Position numbers and translations under genes: made by a program. DNA of 64,000 nt from Ahaetulla prasina (taxonomy: Eukaryota > Chordata > Lepidosauria > Squamata > Colubridae). The stretch spans positions 56,551,711-56,615,710 of the forward strand of contig NC_080544.1 in NCBI RefSeq assembly GCF_028640845.1, written 5' to 3'. Shown here one piece after another: positions 45,346-56,174 of the stretch. A model generated the notes under the pieces. It saw nothing but the letters and a program-made list of their open reading frames with translations. It ran no database searches and was not told the origin of the DNA. Position 1 is the first letter of the stretch. The number at the start of each line of letters is the position of its first letter.

Positions 45346-46683
45346 AAGAGGTATGCTAAATTTCTGATAGATTTATTTTTTAAAAAAATGAACCACCACC
45401 CAACCCACCTGATTTAAAAGAAAGAGACTTAGGATAAAGAAAACCTGTATGGCGGTTCTTTAAAAGCTGGTTACAGGGGAAGAGATTAGTTGAATTGTGC
45501 AGAGGAGAGTTTTGGATAGTCTTAAATAAGCTGCTCAATCCATAATATGTAAACTGCTTGATTTATAATATAATTTCTGAATATTGTAAATAATGCCTGA
45601 CAATAATATTATTGCCTGACAATAATGTAATAATAACAGTGTTAACAGTATTTGTGCAGTATTAACAGTGTAGTAACAACAGCAGCAGCAACAGTGCATG
45701 TAGTAATGCCTTGCCTCATATCTTCCTCCAATCAACTATAACTCTTCACAGTAGCTGACAAAAACACAGAAGTTCAAATATGATGATGAGATTTGTTTGG
45801 AAAAAATAGCCCTTCAGATATTTTGGCTCCAAACCATTATGAATTTATTGTTAAGAGCTCGAGCAAGCAAGTTCTTAATGATAAATTATGAAACAAGCTG
45901 AGAATCAATGTATAATTGATATATCACTAGCATTATTCTGTGTGATCTCCAAATTGTGTAGCAGAAATCATCTGCTTGTTATACTTTACACTGGATAAAA
46001 CTTTTCAAAGGTAGGCCCATGCAGAATGCAAATGGAAGGTGAGACATAGGTGATTGCGATAAAATCTTCAGTTGCTAGAGTCTAACTAACAAAATATCTT
46101 GCAGGATCCAATCTGGGTCTGTTACCAGTACCACAAGTTTAGTCCTCTGAGCTTTCAGTCTTATGATGGAGCCCATCCTCAGGGAACTTCGCTGAGGAAT
46201 CATTCTGGTGATAGAGAAGTTCCCTGAGAATGGCCTCCAGCACAAGTCCAAAAGCTTGGAAGACGAAATCTCTGATCCCAGTGACTGACCCTGATTTGAT
46301 CCTGCAATATACTGGGGCACATATGTTTATGACAAAATATCTGAACCTGGGCAAATAATTTTTGTGGTCACAGTTGGTACCAGGCAGACCAATGAGGTTT
46401 GGTTGATGAAAACAATGTGCACTGCAAGATTCACACTTTTTGTAAATGCTTTGTAATACCACATAACATCTCAAAGGCAAGAGCAAATACCACATAACAT
46501 CTCAAAGGCAAGAGCAAAGTTACTTTCATCATTGTGATAAAAGCATCAAGATCATGTGCAATTTACAGCCCTTTTTACAACCTGGTTTGTAAAATATTGA
46601 TAGTGAAATTTCTGACTTTCATAGATTAAATTTGTGTTCGAGAAGGTAGGCATTTATCAGCGTGTCTCCATAGGTTGGTTGGA
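45346..46683. other. Unclassified; possible old repeat and a 31-bp tandem duplication
   Basis: 46070-46320 is GC-richer and includes CTCAGGGAACTTCGC and GAAGTTCCCTGAG, an inverted pair, in a block that may be an old interspersed repeat of unknown type. A 31-bp unit is duplicated in tandem over 46455-46518. CAGCAG runs lie near 45680. No gene. Confidence 0.5.
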
Positions 46684-46692
46684 AATATTTTT

Positions 46693-46723
<31 letters not shown>

Positions 46724-46738
46724 TTTTATTTATTTTGT
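46684..46738. repeat. (TTTA)n array at a LINE 3' end
   Basis: ATTT units with a few interruptions, directly joined to the 3' end of the minus-strand L3-like LINE. Confidence 0.9.
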
Positions 46739-47972
46739 CATAACAATATATGTAGGTATCATACAAAAAGATTATATAATATATAAACACATATATGAGT
46801 AAATATAAGGAGGTATAAGCATATATGTATATAGGAAGAAGAAAAGAAAAAACAATAGGACAGGAACGGTAGGCATGTTTGTACACTTATGCACGCCCCT
46901 TATGGTCTTCTTAGGAATGGGGTGAGGTCAATAGTAGAAAGTTTTTGGTTAAAGCTTTTGGGATTGTGGGAAGAGATCACAGAGTCAGGTAAAGTATTCC
47001 AAGCACTGATGATTCTGTTACAGAAGTCATATTTTCTGCAATCTAGATTAAAGCGGTTGACATTAAGTTTAAATCTATTGGTTGCTCTAGTATTATTGCA
47101 ACTGAAGCTGAAGTAGTCTTTAACAGGAAGGACATTACAATAGATGATTCTGTGAGTTAAACTTAGGTCTTGTCGAAGGCGATGGAGTTCCAAGTTTTCT
47201 AAGCCTAGGATTTCAAGTCTGGTGGGATAAGGTATTTTATTGTTTTCAGAGGAATGGAAAACTCTTCTTGTAAAATATTTCTGGACACATTCAATTGTAT
47301 TGATATCAGAGATGTGGTGAGGGTTCCAAACAGGCAAGCTGTATTCTAGAATTGGTCTAGCAAATGTTTTATATGTTCTGGTTAGTAGTGTGGTGTTTTT
47401 GGAAAAGAAGTTACGCAAGATTAGGTTTACAACTCTTAGAGCTTTTTTTGCTATGTAGTTGCAGTGGGCTTTGGCACTTAGATCATTTGACATGAAAACT
47501 CCAAGGTCTTTAACAGGAATGGGGTCATCTGTAAGGTAATGTCCATCTAGTATGTACTTAGTGTTTGGGTTCTTTTTTCCTATATGTAAGACTGAGCATT
47601 TGCTGGTTGAGATTTGGAGTTGCCAGGTTTTAGACCAAGCGGTTAGATGATCAAGGTCTTTTTGAATGATAGATGTATTGTCTGTGGCGTTAAATAGTTT
47701 GACATCGTCAGCAAAGAAAACACAATTACTTGAGATATGGTCACAAAGATCATTAATGTATAGTATGAAGAGTGTTGGTCCAAGGACGCTGCCTTGAGGG
47801 ACGCCACTTTTGACAGGAACAGGATTTGATAGAGCATTGTCAATTTTGACCACTTGTTGTCTGTTAGAAAAGAAAAGCAGATATCCATTTGTGAAGGGGT
47901 CCTGAGATGCCATAGGATTTTAGTTTTAGGAGAAGTTTATCGTGTACTACTGAGTCAAAAGCTTTGCAGAAT
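46739..47972 (-). mobile_element. L3-like LINE, 5'-truncated
   Basis: Same family as 4616-6425. It starts within the RT palm (FCKAFDSVV) and ends at the (TTTA)n array. The 3' untranslated part includes the complement of AAGGGGCGTGCATAAG. The long open frame is described separately. A frame change near 47885 separates that frame from the first codons. Confidence 0.9.
46900..47913 (-). pseudogene. LINE RT C-terminal half, 337 codons open
   Basis: It is the longest L3-like frame in the window. It holds [39 protein letters not shown], the catalytic FADDVKLF, the thumb WQLQISTSKCSVLHIGKK, then LRVVNLILRNFFSKNTTLL, ENLELHRLRQDLSLTHR and AWNTLP. The N-terminal RT motifs and the endonuclease are missing, so it cannot work alone. 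The first residues (MASQDPFTNGY) are out of register with the family, and true homology starts around LLFFSNRQQV. Confidence 0.88.
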
Positions 47973-50384
47973 ACAAATACAGAATACATGCAACCATATT
48001 GATAGCATTTGAAAAGTCATGGTAATGGTGAATATCATCATTGTAATGATGGTGACACTTTTCTAATTTTTGATACCCTCCCACAGCAAGTTTAGGCAAT
48101 TATTTAAAACATAAAAGAATTAAATCCTGAGCTCCACAAAAACGTGGTTAGATAACCTGACCACATCTTCATGTATATCATACCACCAAAAAAAAACCCA
48201 ACCCTGATTATGCAAATGTTGAAAGTGTAAAATGCTGCCAACAGTCCAGTTCTTTTATCCTTGCCCAGTTCTTAGTGTAAATCACTAAGATTATGTAGGT
48301 TTGTTTGGCCAGTAAGGCCCACTGGCAGGAAAAAGAGAGATTGGCAGTTGTTTCTTTGGCACAGAATGCTGGGAGGCACCACAGCAGCAGGAAACTGTCT
48401 GATGGGAGCTGCTGTAGCTAGCAATTCTGAGTGAACATTTGGTAAAAAGCATCCCAAATGGGACAGAATTGTCTTAAACTGGCTTAGAGAGTCTAACTGG
48501 GCACCAGCAAGGGACAGAAGCAGCTTAAGGCTACAGTGTGAATATTGTCCCAGAAAATAATCATTGGAGATGGAATAGTCAAATTTAATCATGTCTACTT
48601 TAGAAAGGATGTTATGACAGCTTTTTTAAAAAGAAGCATTGTTATTGTGGGAAGGCAATATTCAAAATTCTAATAGCAAATTGTTTTTAGAAATATTTTT
48701 CTAAAAATATTAGAAAATATTAGAATGTTAGAAATATTTTTAAGTGGAATCAAGTAATCAAGGGAAGGTTACTTCCCATGAAAACACAGCTGGGATGTTA
48801 TTAAATGTAAACTCCAGTGGGTTATTATATGTTATATTAAGTATTTGCAAGATGGAGAAGTAATATATTATTGCACTCTAAACTCTGAGGCTGAGGAATT
48901 CCTGCATTTTATACTTATTGCTGATTTTTTTCTTCTAAGACTTGATTCACCAGAAGATCAAAAGCAAGATAGTATAATAACTAAAGGCATTTTCTTCAAA
49001 AGAGGAAATTATATTTATCCACAGAAATGTCTTGTCATTGACACTGTTGAACAGATGCTTTGGACATACTCCAATTTGGGAATTTAATTTTGTTCATTTG
49101 TATTCTCACTGTTAATTTGGTACAAAGGGTAACATTTAATAAATACTTTTGTTCTGTAGTGTTAATTTTTATTGTGAAAAAGAAGTGGGATTCTACTAAA
49201 AACAGATAAAATTGTAATGTTTTAATTTTAAACTTGACTTTTTATTTATTAAAGAAATTTGCACGGCTCACCATTGTTACTCTGGGAGCTTATGGAAGAA
49301 AAAACACCAAATCTAAAATTTAATACTTTCACCTTCCTGGCAACAACATTTAAACAAATCTCTTGATTGGTTCCATATTAACTTGAGATCATAGGCCCAC
49401 TGGCAAAACTATATCTTCCAGATCTTTCAGGAAAGTATCAAGATGGGAACCAGTGTTATTTTTATGGAGATGATGTTCCACAGGGAGGGAACTACCATGG
49501 AAAAGGCTCTTTTTTTTAGTTCAACTCGGTAGGCCTTCTTAATGGACAGAACCTATAACATTTCCCACTTCCCTGAACTGGTGGGTTGGATTGATTTAAT
49601 TTTGAAAATACAAAGAGAATGCAAGATAGTCAAGGACAATTAATGGAGACAATTACTATAAGTTATTAAACTTTTCCTGATTCTTAGTAGTAAACACCTC
49701 TTGCAACATGAATTGCCAGCATGGATTGAGTGATGGCCGAACATAAAAAGTTATATGTACATGCAGAACTATCATGGCTGAATAGTGCCCAAGAACAGCC
49801 AACTTTGATTGATGAAGGATTTTATATTCTATGTCAACATCCAAATCTATGATGAAACTGGGTTTTTTGTTGATATAAGAAGTTGGGTTTGTAGGTCTGC
49901 AATCAAATACAAGGTCACAAAAACAATTTCAGGAAAACAACTTTAAGATGTGCTTGCCTAAGGCATTAGAAAATTGCTGCTTCACATGAACAAGTAACAT
50001 GAATCTCTAAGATGTACCACATTATAATGAATGCAGTTTGCAGCTCAGCATTTTTCAATGAGGATTGTGCTAAAATAAAAATGCAACCTCTTATTTCTGT
50101 ATGCTTTATTGTAACATGAATCCTGAACAGGTTGAATAGATTTTTTAAAAATCTAAAAAAATAAATTGTCTTTATATTTGTGCTCTTTTTTCTTATCCCT
50201 ATCTGTCATCATTCTGCTTATTCAAATTGAAACTGAAAATATCAATTTATTTTCAAGTATGTATGATATTATCATTAATCCAAAGAAAATAGCAAAATGA
50301 AAATGGCAAGCAACCATGAACTACATATAATCTGTCTATTTTAGATCATCAAGATTACCACCATAACCATTAGAGTCTATGACA
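47973..50384. other. No gene recognised, 2.4 kb
   Basis: Unclassified AT-rich DNA. The frames at 48272-48592 and 48845-49087 have no recognisable domain. Confidence 0.6.
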
Positions 50385-50450
50385 GTAACAGAGTTGGAAG
50401 GGACCTTGGAGGTCATCTAGTCCAACCCCCTGCTCACACAGGAGACCTGT
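50385..50450 (-). mobile_element. CR1 3'-end fragment
   Basis: ACAGAGTTGGAAGGGACCTT, GGAGGTCATCTAGTCCAACC and CCCTGCTCACACAGGAGACC form the complement of the CR1 3' end, cut off by the next array. Confidence 0.8.
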
Positions 50451-50457
50451 ACTTATT

Positions 50458-50516
<59 letters not shown>

Positions 50517-50517
50517 T
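50451..50517. repeat. (TTTA)n array at a LINE 3' end
   Basis: About 16 nearly uninterrupted TTTA units. Confidence 0.95.
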
Positions 50518-50815
50518 CACAACAGTATATATAAGCATAAGCATGAAATAACTATACGATATATAAGCATATATATAAGCATAAGTATGTAATAACTATA
50601 TTAATTGGATATAATGAAAGGAAACATTAGGACAAGAACGGTAGGCACGCTTGTGCTCTTATGCACACCCCTTACAAACCTCTTAGGAATGGGGTGGGGT
50701 CAATAGTAGACAGTTTTTCGTTAAAGCTTTGGGGATTTTGGGAAGAGACTACAGAGTCTGGTAGTGTATTCCAGGCATTAACAACTCTGTTACTGATGTC
50801 ATATTTTCTGCAATC
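50518..50815 (-). mobile_element. L3-like LINE, 3'-end fragment
   Basis: Contains the complement of the 3' part seen at 6140-6400 (AGGCACGCTTGTGCTCTTAT, CCTCTTAGGAATGGGGTGGG, ATTCCAGGCATTAACAA). It is truncated at TTTTCTGCAATCAAG; a perfect 22-bp palindrome (50812-50833) lies at the junction. Confidence 0.85.
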
Positions 50816-50861
50816 AAGATTGCAATCTTGATTACAATCAAGTAATCAATCAATCAATCAA

Positions 50862-50945
50862 GATTACTAGGGATTCAAACCATCAAACTGCCTACCTTTC
50901 TGATTGACAAGCTCAGTGTCTTAGCCACTGAGCCACCTAGCCAGG
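50862..50945 (-). repeat. tRNA-like SINE head
   Basis: The minus strand reads GCTAGGTGGCTCAGTGGCTA, then ATGGTTTGAATCCCTA, with box A- and box B-like spacing. No SINE body follows, so it is a fragment rather than a tRNA gene. Confidence 0.6.
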
Positions 50946-50990
50946 CCGAGTCAAGTGGCTACATTAAAAAGGATTTAATGTGGCATAAGA

Positions 50991-51114
50991 TGCATTTGTA
51001 GAACTTATCTTTATAAAATATTTCACTAACTTGCTTCCGAAGATCTCAGGATCCCAGATGATCTTCTGAACCAAGTTAGTGAGAGATTTTATAAAGGTAA
51101 GTCCTACACATGCA
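50991..51114. repeat. Long inverted repeat, unknown family
   Basis: Arms 50991-51045 and 51060-51114 (55 nt each) are reverse complements with roughly seven mismatches; the loop is 14 nt. Arm motif: CTTTATAAAAT..CACTAACTTG. Its sequence is unrelated to the fold-back at 44221. Confidence 0.8.
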
Positions 51115-53740
51115 ATAGCCTGGGATCTCAGAATCCAGACATAAAAAAAGGATTTCTTTGTTCAGGATGTCCTATCAAGTCACTATTGACTTGATAGATA
51201 GACCTTTTCCACCTTTCCAGCATCAGCGCTTTCTCCAAAGAGCTAAGTCCTCATATAATGTTTTTGAAGTAAGATAATTTGAGTGTCTTCTCAATTTATA
51301 GATTCATTCATTCAATCAATCAATCAATTAATGAATCAATCAATCAATTAATCATTTATTCTTTCATTCATTCAAACACTTTAAAGTGTAGCTGAAAATC
51401 TGTAGTTAGAATACAGAAAATTGAGGTAACAGGTTCTAGGCAAAAAAGTCTAAGCAGTAACCTGCTATTGGGTGGTGTGCCAAGTGATTCCTACACTTGT
51501 TTTAAGTATGGCATATTTAGAGTATGTTTGTGTGCCAGGATGATTCATGGGAATTACTGACTTTCCTGACTTACATAGGAAAGGAATGACTAGAGTAATT
51601 AAAAAATTAGCCTTTCATAAGGTATTCAGTTGTATTGTCACTATAGTTTGAAAACCTGTAGATCAATGTATAATTCCATGTCAAACAGAATAAAATTTCT
51701 TGTTGAAAGACAAAATGGAGCCCTGAAGAAACAGGTTGTTTTCCAGATATCCAGATAAAAATTCTATAGCATCATTATCTGGAATATAATATTTCATATA
51801 TTATATAATATATGAATATAATAAATGGTCCCCCAAAGAAAAAATACTAATGCTATCTATAATTATTGTGTGATTCAGGAAGTTATCATAGTAAATGTTT
51901 TCTTTTTGCTTGTGATAATCCAAAAGAACTGTAGACAAATGCCCCCCATTACCCTATTATCCCCATAGCAAATCACTTGTGGCAAATAATAGTAAATAAA
52001 GAAAAAAGTAGTTCAATTATGTGAATCAGATATTGCTTTTCATGCAGCAGTGGGATATGAAAACTATCATAATCAATATCTAGGTGTATAGAATGATTAA
52101 AATAACTATCTATTGTTGGCTTATGTTTAAAAATCTTAGCCCTCTTACATCCATTGAGAATTATAAAAGGGATATCCTTCAGAAGAACTGTGATGGAATT
52201 CTCTGAGCCTGAGAATGAAAACAGATAGTTCAGAAATATTTCAGAACAAGAACAGTTGAATGCTTTTGTGGTATCTAATAAGCAATTAACATCTTCCCTA
52301 TTAACCAAGCCTCATTTACAAAGAGGATCAAAGGCAGTTGAAAAGTCAACCTTAATGAACTCACTAACAAATAATGGCTATAGTTCATGCATCTAGTTTC
52401 CAAGATTAATGCTTAATTCCTTAAAGCAGCTCACACTAAGAAGCAAGATTTTCACAAAGTAGGCAGATTTATTGCAAAGGGAAAAAAGGATTAGATTACC
52501 CAAACTTGGAAACTGGGTATCTATGCATTGTCTGTCATTCATCAACAACAGGGTTTTAACACAGAGTCTCACTATTACCTTCAATTCTCTTTCTAATTGA
52601 GTTCTTGATTTAGTGGGGGTTGATTTTAATTGCTTATTAGATACAATGAAAATGACCATTTGTTCCAGTTCTGTAGGGTATGGAGTTTTTTTTTTGGGGG
52701 GGGGAAGTATCTATTTTTATTCCCAGGCTTGGAGAGTTCCATCTAAGGAGCCATTTTTTAAAGAGTTGTAGCTCTGAACGAAGCAAAACTTTATGTTTAT
52801 GTCATAATTTGAGAAAATAATTATGACAAGATTTGAAAGAGAAAAAATACCAGAAATTATTTATTCCTATTATTGAACATTGTTTCAGCTTTACTGTATA
52901 TTTATGTTATATAGAAATTATCTAAGTTGGTAAGAAAATTGTGTAACTCTTACACTTAAAACTGTGAAAACTCTTACACAAACTGAGATTTGTGTAAGAG
53001 TTAGTAATACAGATGGATTTGTTTCCTGCCTGTAATCTGACTTCTCTGGGCAAAGGAAATTTTTTTTTTCCAACTGATTGGAGATGACAGAAACTCTGTG
53101 ACCATTTCTGTTGGCAGCACAGATTTTCTTATTTTCCATGGTAGGGTCAGCTTCTGATTTCTTCCAGGTGTCCTAAAATTATTCATGAGTTAAGGATTAA
53201 GCCGGGGAAAAAACTTAATTGAGGTAATAGTTATAATTTAAAACATATATTTTCCATATATCAGTGGTTGTCTCTTTAAGGCCTCAAAATAATGAATTTG
53301 ACAGATCTTGCTCATTCTGCCACCCTCTGCAATGTTGCTTAGCAACCACCAAATATCAAATGGGAGAGGTTGCAAAAGCCAGTTGTAGAGAAAGAGAGGA
53401 GGAGATCATTAGCTCTACATATTCTGAGAGTCTGAGGCTTCATCCACATAAGCATAAAGCCAGTTGTCAACAAATTTTGCAGATGTTACTTTAGAGGGTG
53501 TAGTTTTTATTTGGTCCGTATAAAAAATATTGACATTTTCATCATTGCGTAATTTATGCATCTTTGCATAAATTATTTTAAATATCTATTTTAATACAGA
53601 GAATGACAAATGCTCAGAATTAATTTCATTTTAAAACTAAAAATTTTATAATGAAAATAAATACCTCTACTCAATAAATATCTCTATTCCTTCCCCAATG
53701 GAATTGTTAAAATAATTTCTCTATTAGGAAACAAGAACAC
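51115..53740. other. No gene; AATC microsatellite and a hairpin
   Basis: AATC/ATTC-type repeat at 51303-51375. A 14-bp perfect hairpin lies at 52969-53002. T and G runs at 52688-52706. The frames at 51973-52308 and 52393-52659 lack known domains. Confidence 0.6.
52969..53002. repeat. Perfect 14-bp hairpin
   Basis: AACTCTTACACAAA (52969-52982) and its exact complement (52989-53002) around the loop CTGAGA. A third copy of AACTCTTACAC lies at 52945-52955. Confidence 0.85.
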
Positions 53741-53807
53741 TCCCTCCCTCCCTCCCTCCCTCCCTCTCTTCCTTTCTTCCTTCCTCTTTCCCTCCCTCCC
53801 TCCCTCC
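53741..53807. repeat. (CCCT)n/(CTTC)n polypyrimidine tract
   Basis: CCCT and CTTC units directly left of the solo LTR; pyrimidine-rich sequence resumes at its right side (CTTCCCTCCTTCCCTC), so the LTR split one tract. Confidence 0.9.
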
Positions 53808-54305
53808 TGTTCTGACCCAGCTCCCCAAACACAACAAACTCTCTGAAGTTAACTCAAAGATTCCTTTATTAGGAGTGCCAGCAGCCCGGGCAAAAAGTTT
53901 CTCTTTCAATGCAGGCTAACAAGTCCATCCTTCTGGAAGATGAATAGTCATCTGCCACATCGATTCATCTCCGCCCCCTGCTAGGGTTGGGCTTCACTAG
54001 CAGCAGTGGCTCTTCATTCCCAGGATCGGCCTACGGATTTCCACTGCTGCATCCACGCACCAGGCACTGGACCCAGCTGTTCCTCCTCTTCCTCATCAGC
54101 CACCTCCAGACCTGGGAGCTGTTGACTCTCCATCTGAAGGCTGATGGATGGCCCAGTGTCCGCCTTTGTCTCTCTCTCTCTCTGTTTGGCAGCTCCATTC
54201 CCTCTTTCCCCCTCGGAGCCTTGCCTTGATGCTGACCCTGATTCTCACGCCTTGCCCTCCTCTGATTTGGCTGCTGGAGGGGCTGGCAGCTGACAGGGCA
54301 TAACA
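53808..54305 (-). mobile_element. Solo LTR, family B, 498 bp
   Basis: Plus-strand ends are TGTTCTGACCC and GGGCATAACA, so in sense it runs TGTTATGCCC to GGGTCAGAACA with TG..CA ends. The flanking pentamers CCTCC and CTTCC differ at one base, inside low-complexity sequence. A polyadenylation signal on the minus strand lies about 60 bases from the sense 3' end, as in retroviral LTRs. Frames such as 53987-54229 are shadows. It has no similarity that I can see to family A. Confidence 0.8.
53865..53870 (-). promoter_or_regulatory. Polyadenylation signal of the family B LTR
   Basis: AATAAA on the minus strand, in the context CTCCTAATAAAGGAATC. Confidence 0.8.
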
Positions 54306-54310
54306 CTTCC

Positions 54311-54885
54311 CTCCTTCCCTCTTCATATTATCACTGGTGAAAAAGTAGTAATCCGTTATAGGCTTTGACTGATCTAGCTGGCTATAGAAGAACTAGAAGA
54401 AGAAACTGGCTGAGACCTTAACCAATTGGCCAGAAAGCCAGTTCAGTGTAGCAGATAAGATTAAGACTTGACAACATCTTTTTTAAGTCCACTCACAGCC
54501 ATGGAAAATCAGTATATGAATTTGGGTGAGTTCACTCTCTCTCTATCCCCTTATCCCTCATAGGTTGGTTGCTGGGAAAAAGAAAGAGAAGCCTTCCGTG
54601 CATTGTGCCTTCATTTCTGGATATAAATTTATTAATTAAATAGCTGTATACAGTATTATATGGTTAATTATAGCAAAACACTATTTATTATTCTGACAAA
54701 TCCTTAGAATATTTCAGAATTTATCCATAGGTATCTATGTAGCACTGAATCATGGATAGAGATTTTCCCTACTTTAATTGGAATATATATTGAATTCTTA
54801 AACTTGCAACAAATTTAGGCTATCAATTCCCTGGGGTTTTTTTCCACGATCAAATAAGAGTCTAACTTCAGTGTTGACTAGTATA
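54311..54885. other. No feature recognised
   Basis: AT-rich spacer between the LTR and the next LINE. Confidence 0.55.
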
Positions 54886-54893
54886 AATTTATT

Positions 54894-54960
<67 letters not shown>

Positions 54961-54963
54961 TTT
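54886..54963. repeat. (TTTA)n array at a LINE 3' end
   Basis: About 19 near-perfect TTTA units, the longest such array in the window. Confidence 0.95.
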
Positions 54964-56174
54964 GTCGTAACAATATATACAAGCATTGCATAAAGGGTTA
55001 TATAATATATGAACGTATATATGAGGAGAAACGAGGTACTATAAACATATATATACATAGGGGAAGAAACAATAGGACAGGAACGGTAGGCACGTTTGTG
55101 CTCTTATGCATGCCCCTTAGAGTCCTCTTAGGAAAGTAGTGAGGTCAACCGTGGACAGTTTTTGAGTAAAGCCTTTGGGGTTATGAGAAGAAACCACAGA
55201 GTCAGGTAATTCATTCCAAGCATATACAATTCTGTTACAGAAATCATGTTTTCTGCAATCTAAACTGGAGCGGTTGACAATGAGTTTAAATCTGTTGGTA
55301 GCTCTTGTGATATTGTTATTGAAACTAAAAAAGTCATTGATAGGAAGGACATTACAACGGATGATTTTATATGCTAAACCCAGATCCTGTCAAAGGCGAC
55401 GAAGTTCCAAGTTTTCTAGACCCAGGATATCAAGTCTGGTGGAATAAGGTATTTTATTGGTTTCGGAGGAGTGGAGAATTCTTCTCGTAAAATACCTTTG
55501 GACACGCTCAAGTGTGTTGATGTCAGATATATGGTATGGGTTCCAGACAGGAGAGCAGTAATCAAGAATTGGCCTAACAAATGTTTTATATGCTCTGGTC
55601 AGTAGCGTGGTATTTTTTGAAAAGAAGCTACGTAAAATTAAGTTAACAACTCTTAGAGCCTTCTTAGCTATATAGTTGCAGTGGGCTTTGGCACTTAAAT
55701 CGTTAGATGTAAAAACTCCAAGGTCTTTGACAAGGTGGGGGTCATCTGCGAGGCAATGTCCATTAAGCATGTACTTTGTGATTGGGTTCTTTATTCCAAT
55801 ATGCAAGACTGAGCATTTACTGGTTGAGATTTGTAGTTGCCAAATTTTAGACCAAGCAGATAGATGATCAAGGTCCTTTTGAATTGTGGATGTATTGTCA
55901 GTGGTGTTGAAAAGTTTGACATCATCAGCAAAGAGAACACAGTTACTTGAGATATGATTACAAAGATCATTTATGTATATTATAAAGAGTGTAGGTCCAA
56001 GAACGCTACCTTGAGGAACACCACTCTTGACAGGAACAGGATTTGATAGAGCATTACCAATTTTAACTATTTGTTGTCTGTTTGACAGAAAAGCAGATAT
56101 CCAGTTGTGTAAGGGTCCTGAAATGCCATAGGATTTTAATTTTAGGAGAAATTTATCATGTACTACTGAGTCAA
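54964..56174 (-). mobile_element. L3-like LINE, 5'-truncated
   Basis: Same family as 46739-47972. It begins at FDSVV of the RT palm, about 10 nt inside the truncation point of that copy, and ends at the (TTTA)n array. The protein reads in one frame from the RT ([34 protein letters not shown]) through 55390-55806 (IGIKNPITKYMLNG, LRVVNLILRSFFSKNTTLL, NLELRRL). It stops at a TGA in place of a codon in RRLRQDL. Further homology follows after the stop. Confidence 0.9.

Noticed and set aside
48845..49087. 80-codon frame with fairly balanced composition
   Set aside because: No domain recognised and no support for splicing or conservation; not called.
50862..50945. tRNA gene candidate (box A and box B-like)
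   Set aside because: No cloverleaf can be drawn with confidence and similar heads occur in SINEs here; treated as a SINE head. The same applies to 19059, 41880 and 45300.
53987..54326. Overlapping frames on both strands in GC-rich DNA
   Set aside because: They lie wholly inside the family B solo LTR and show no domain.
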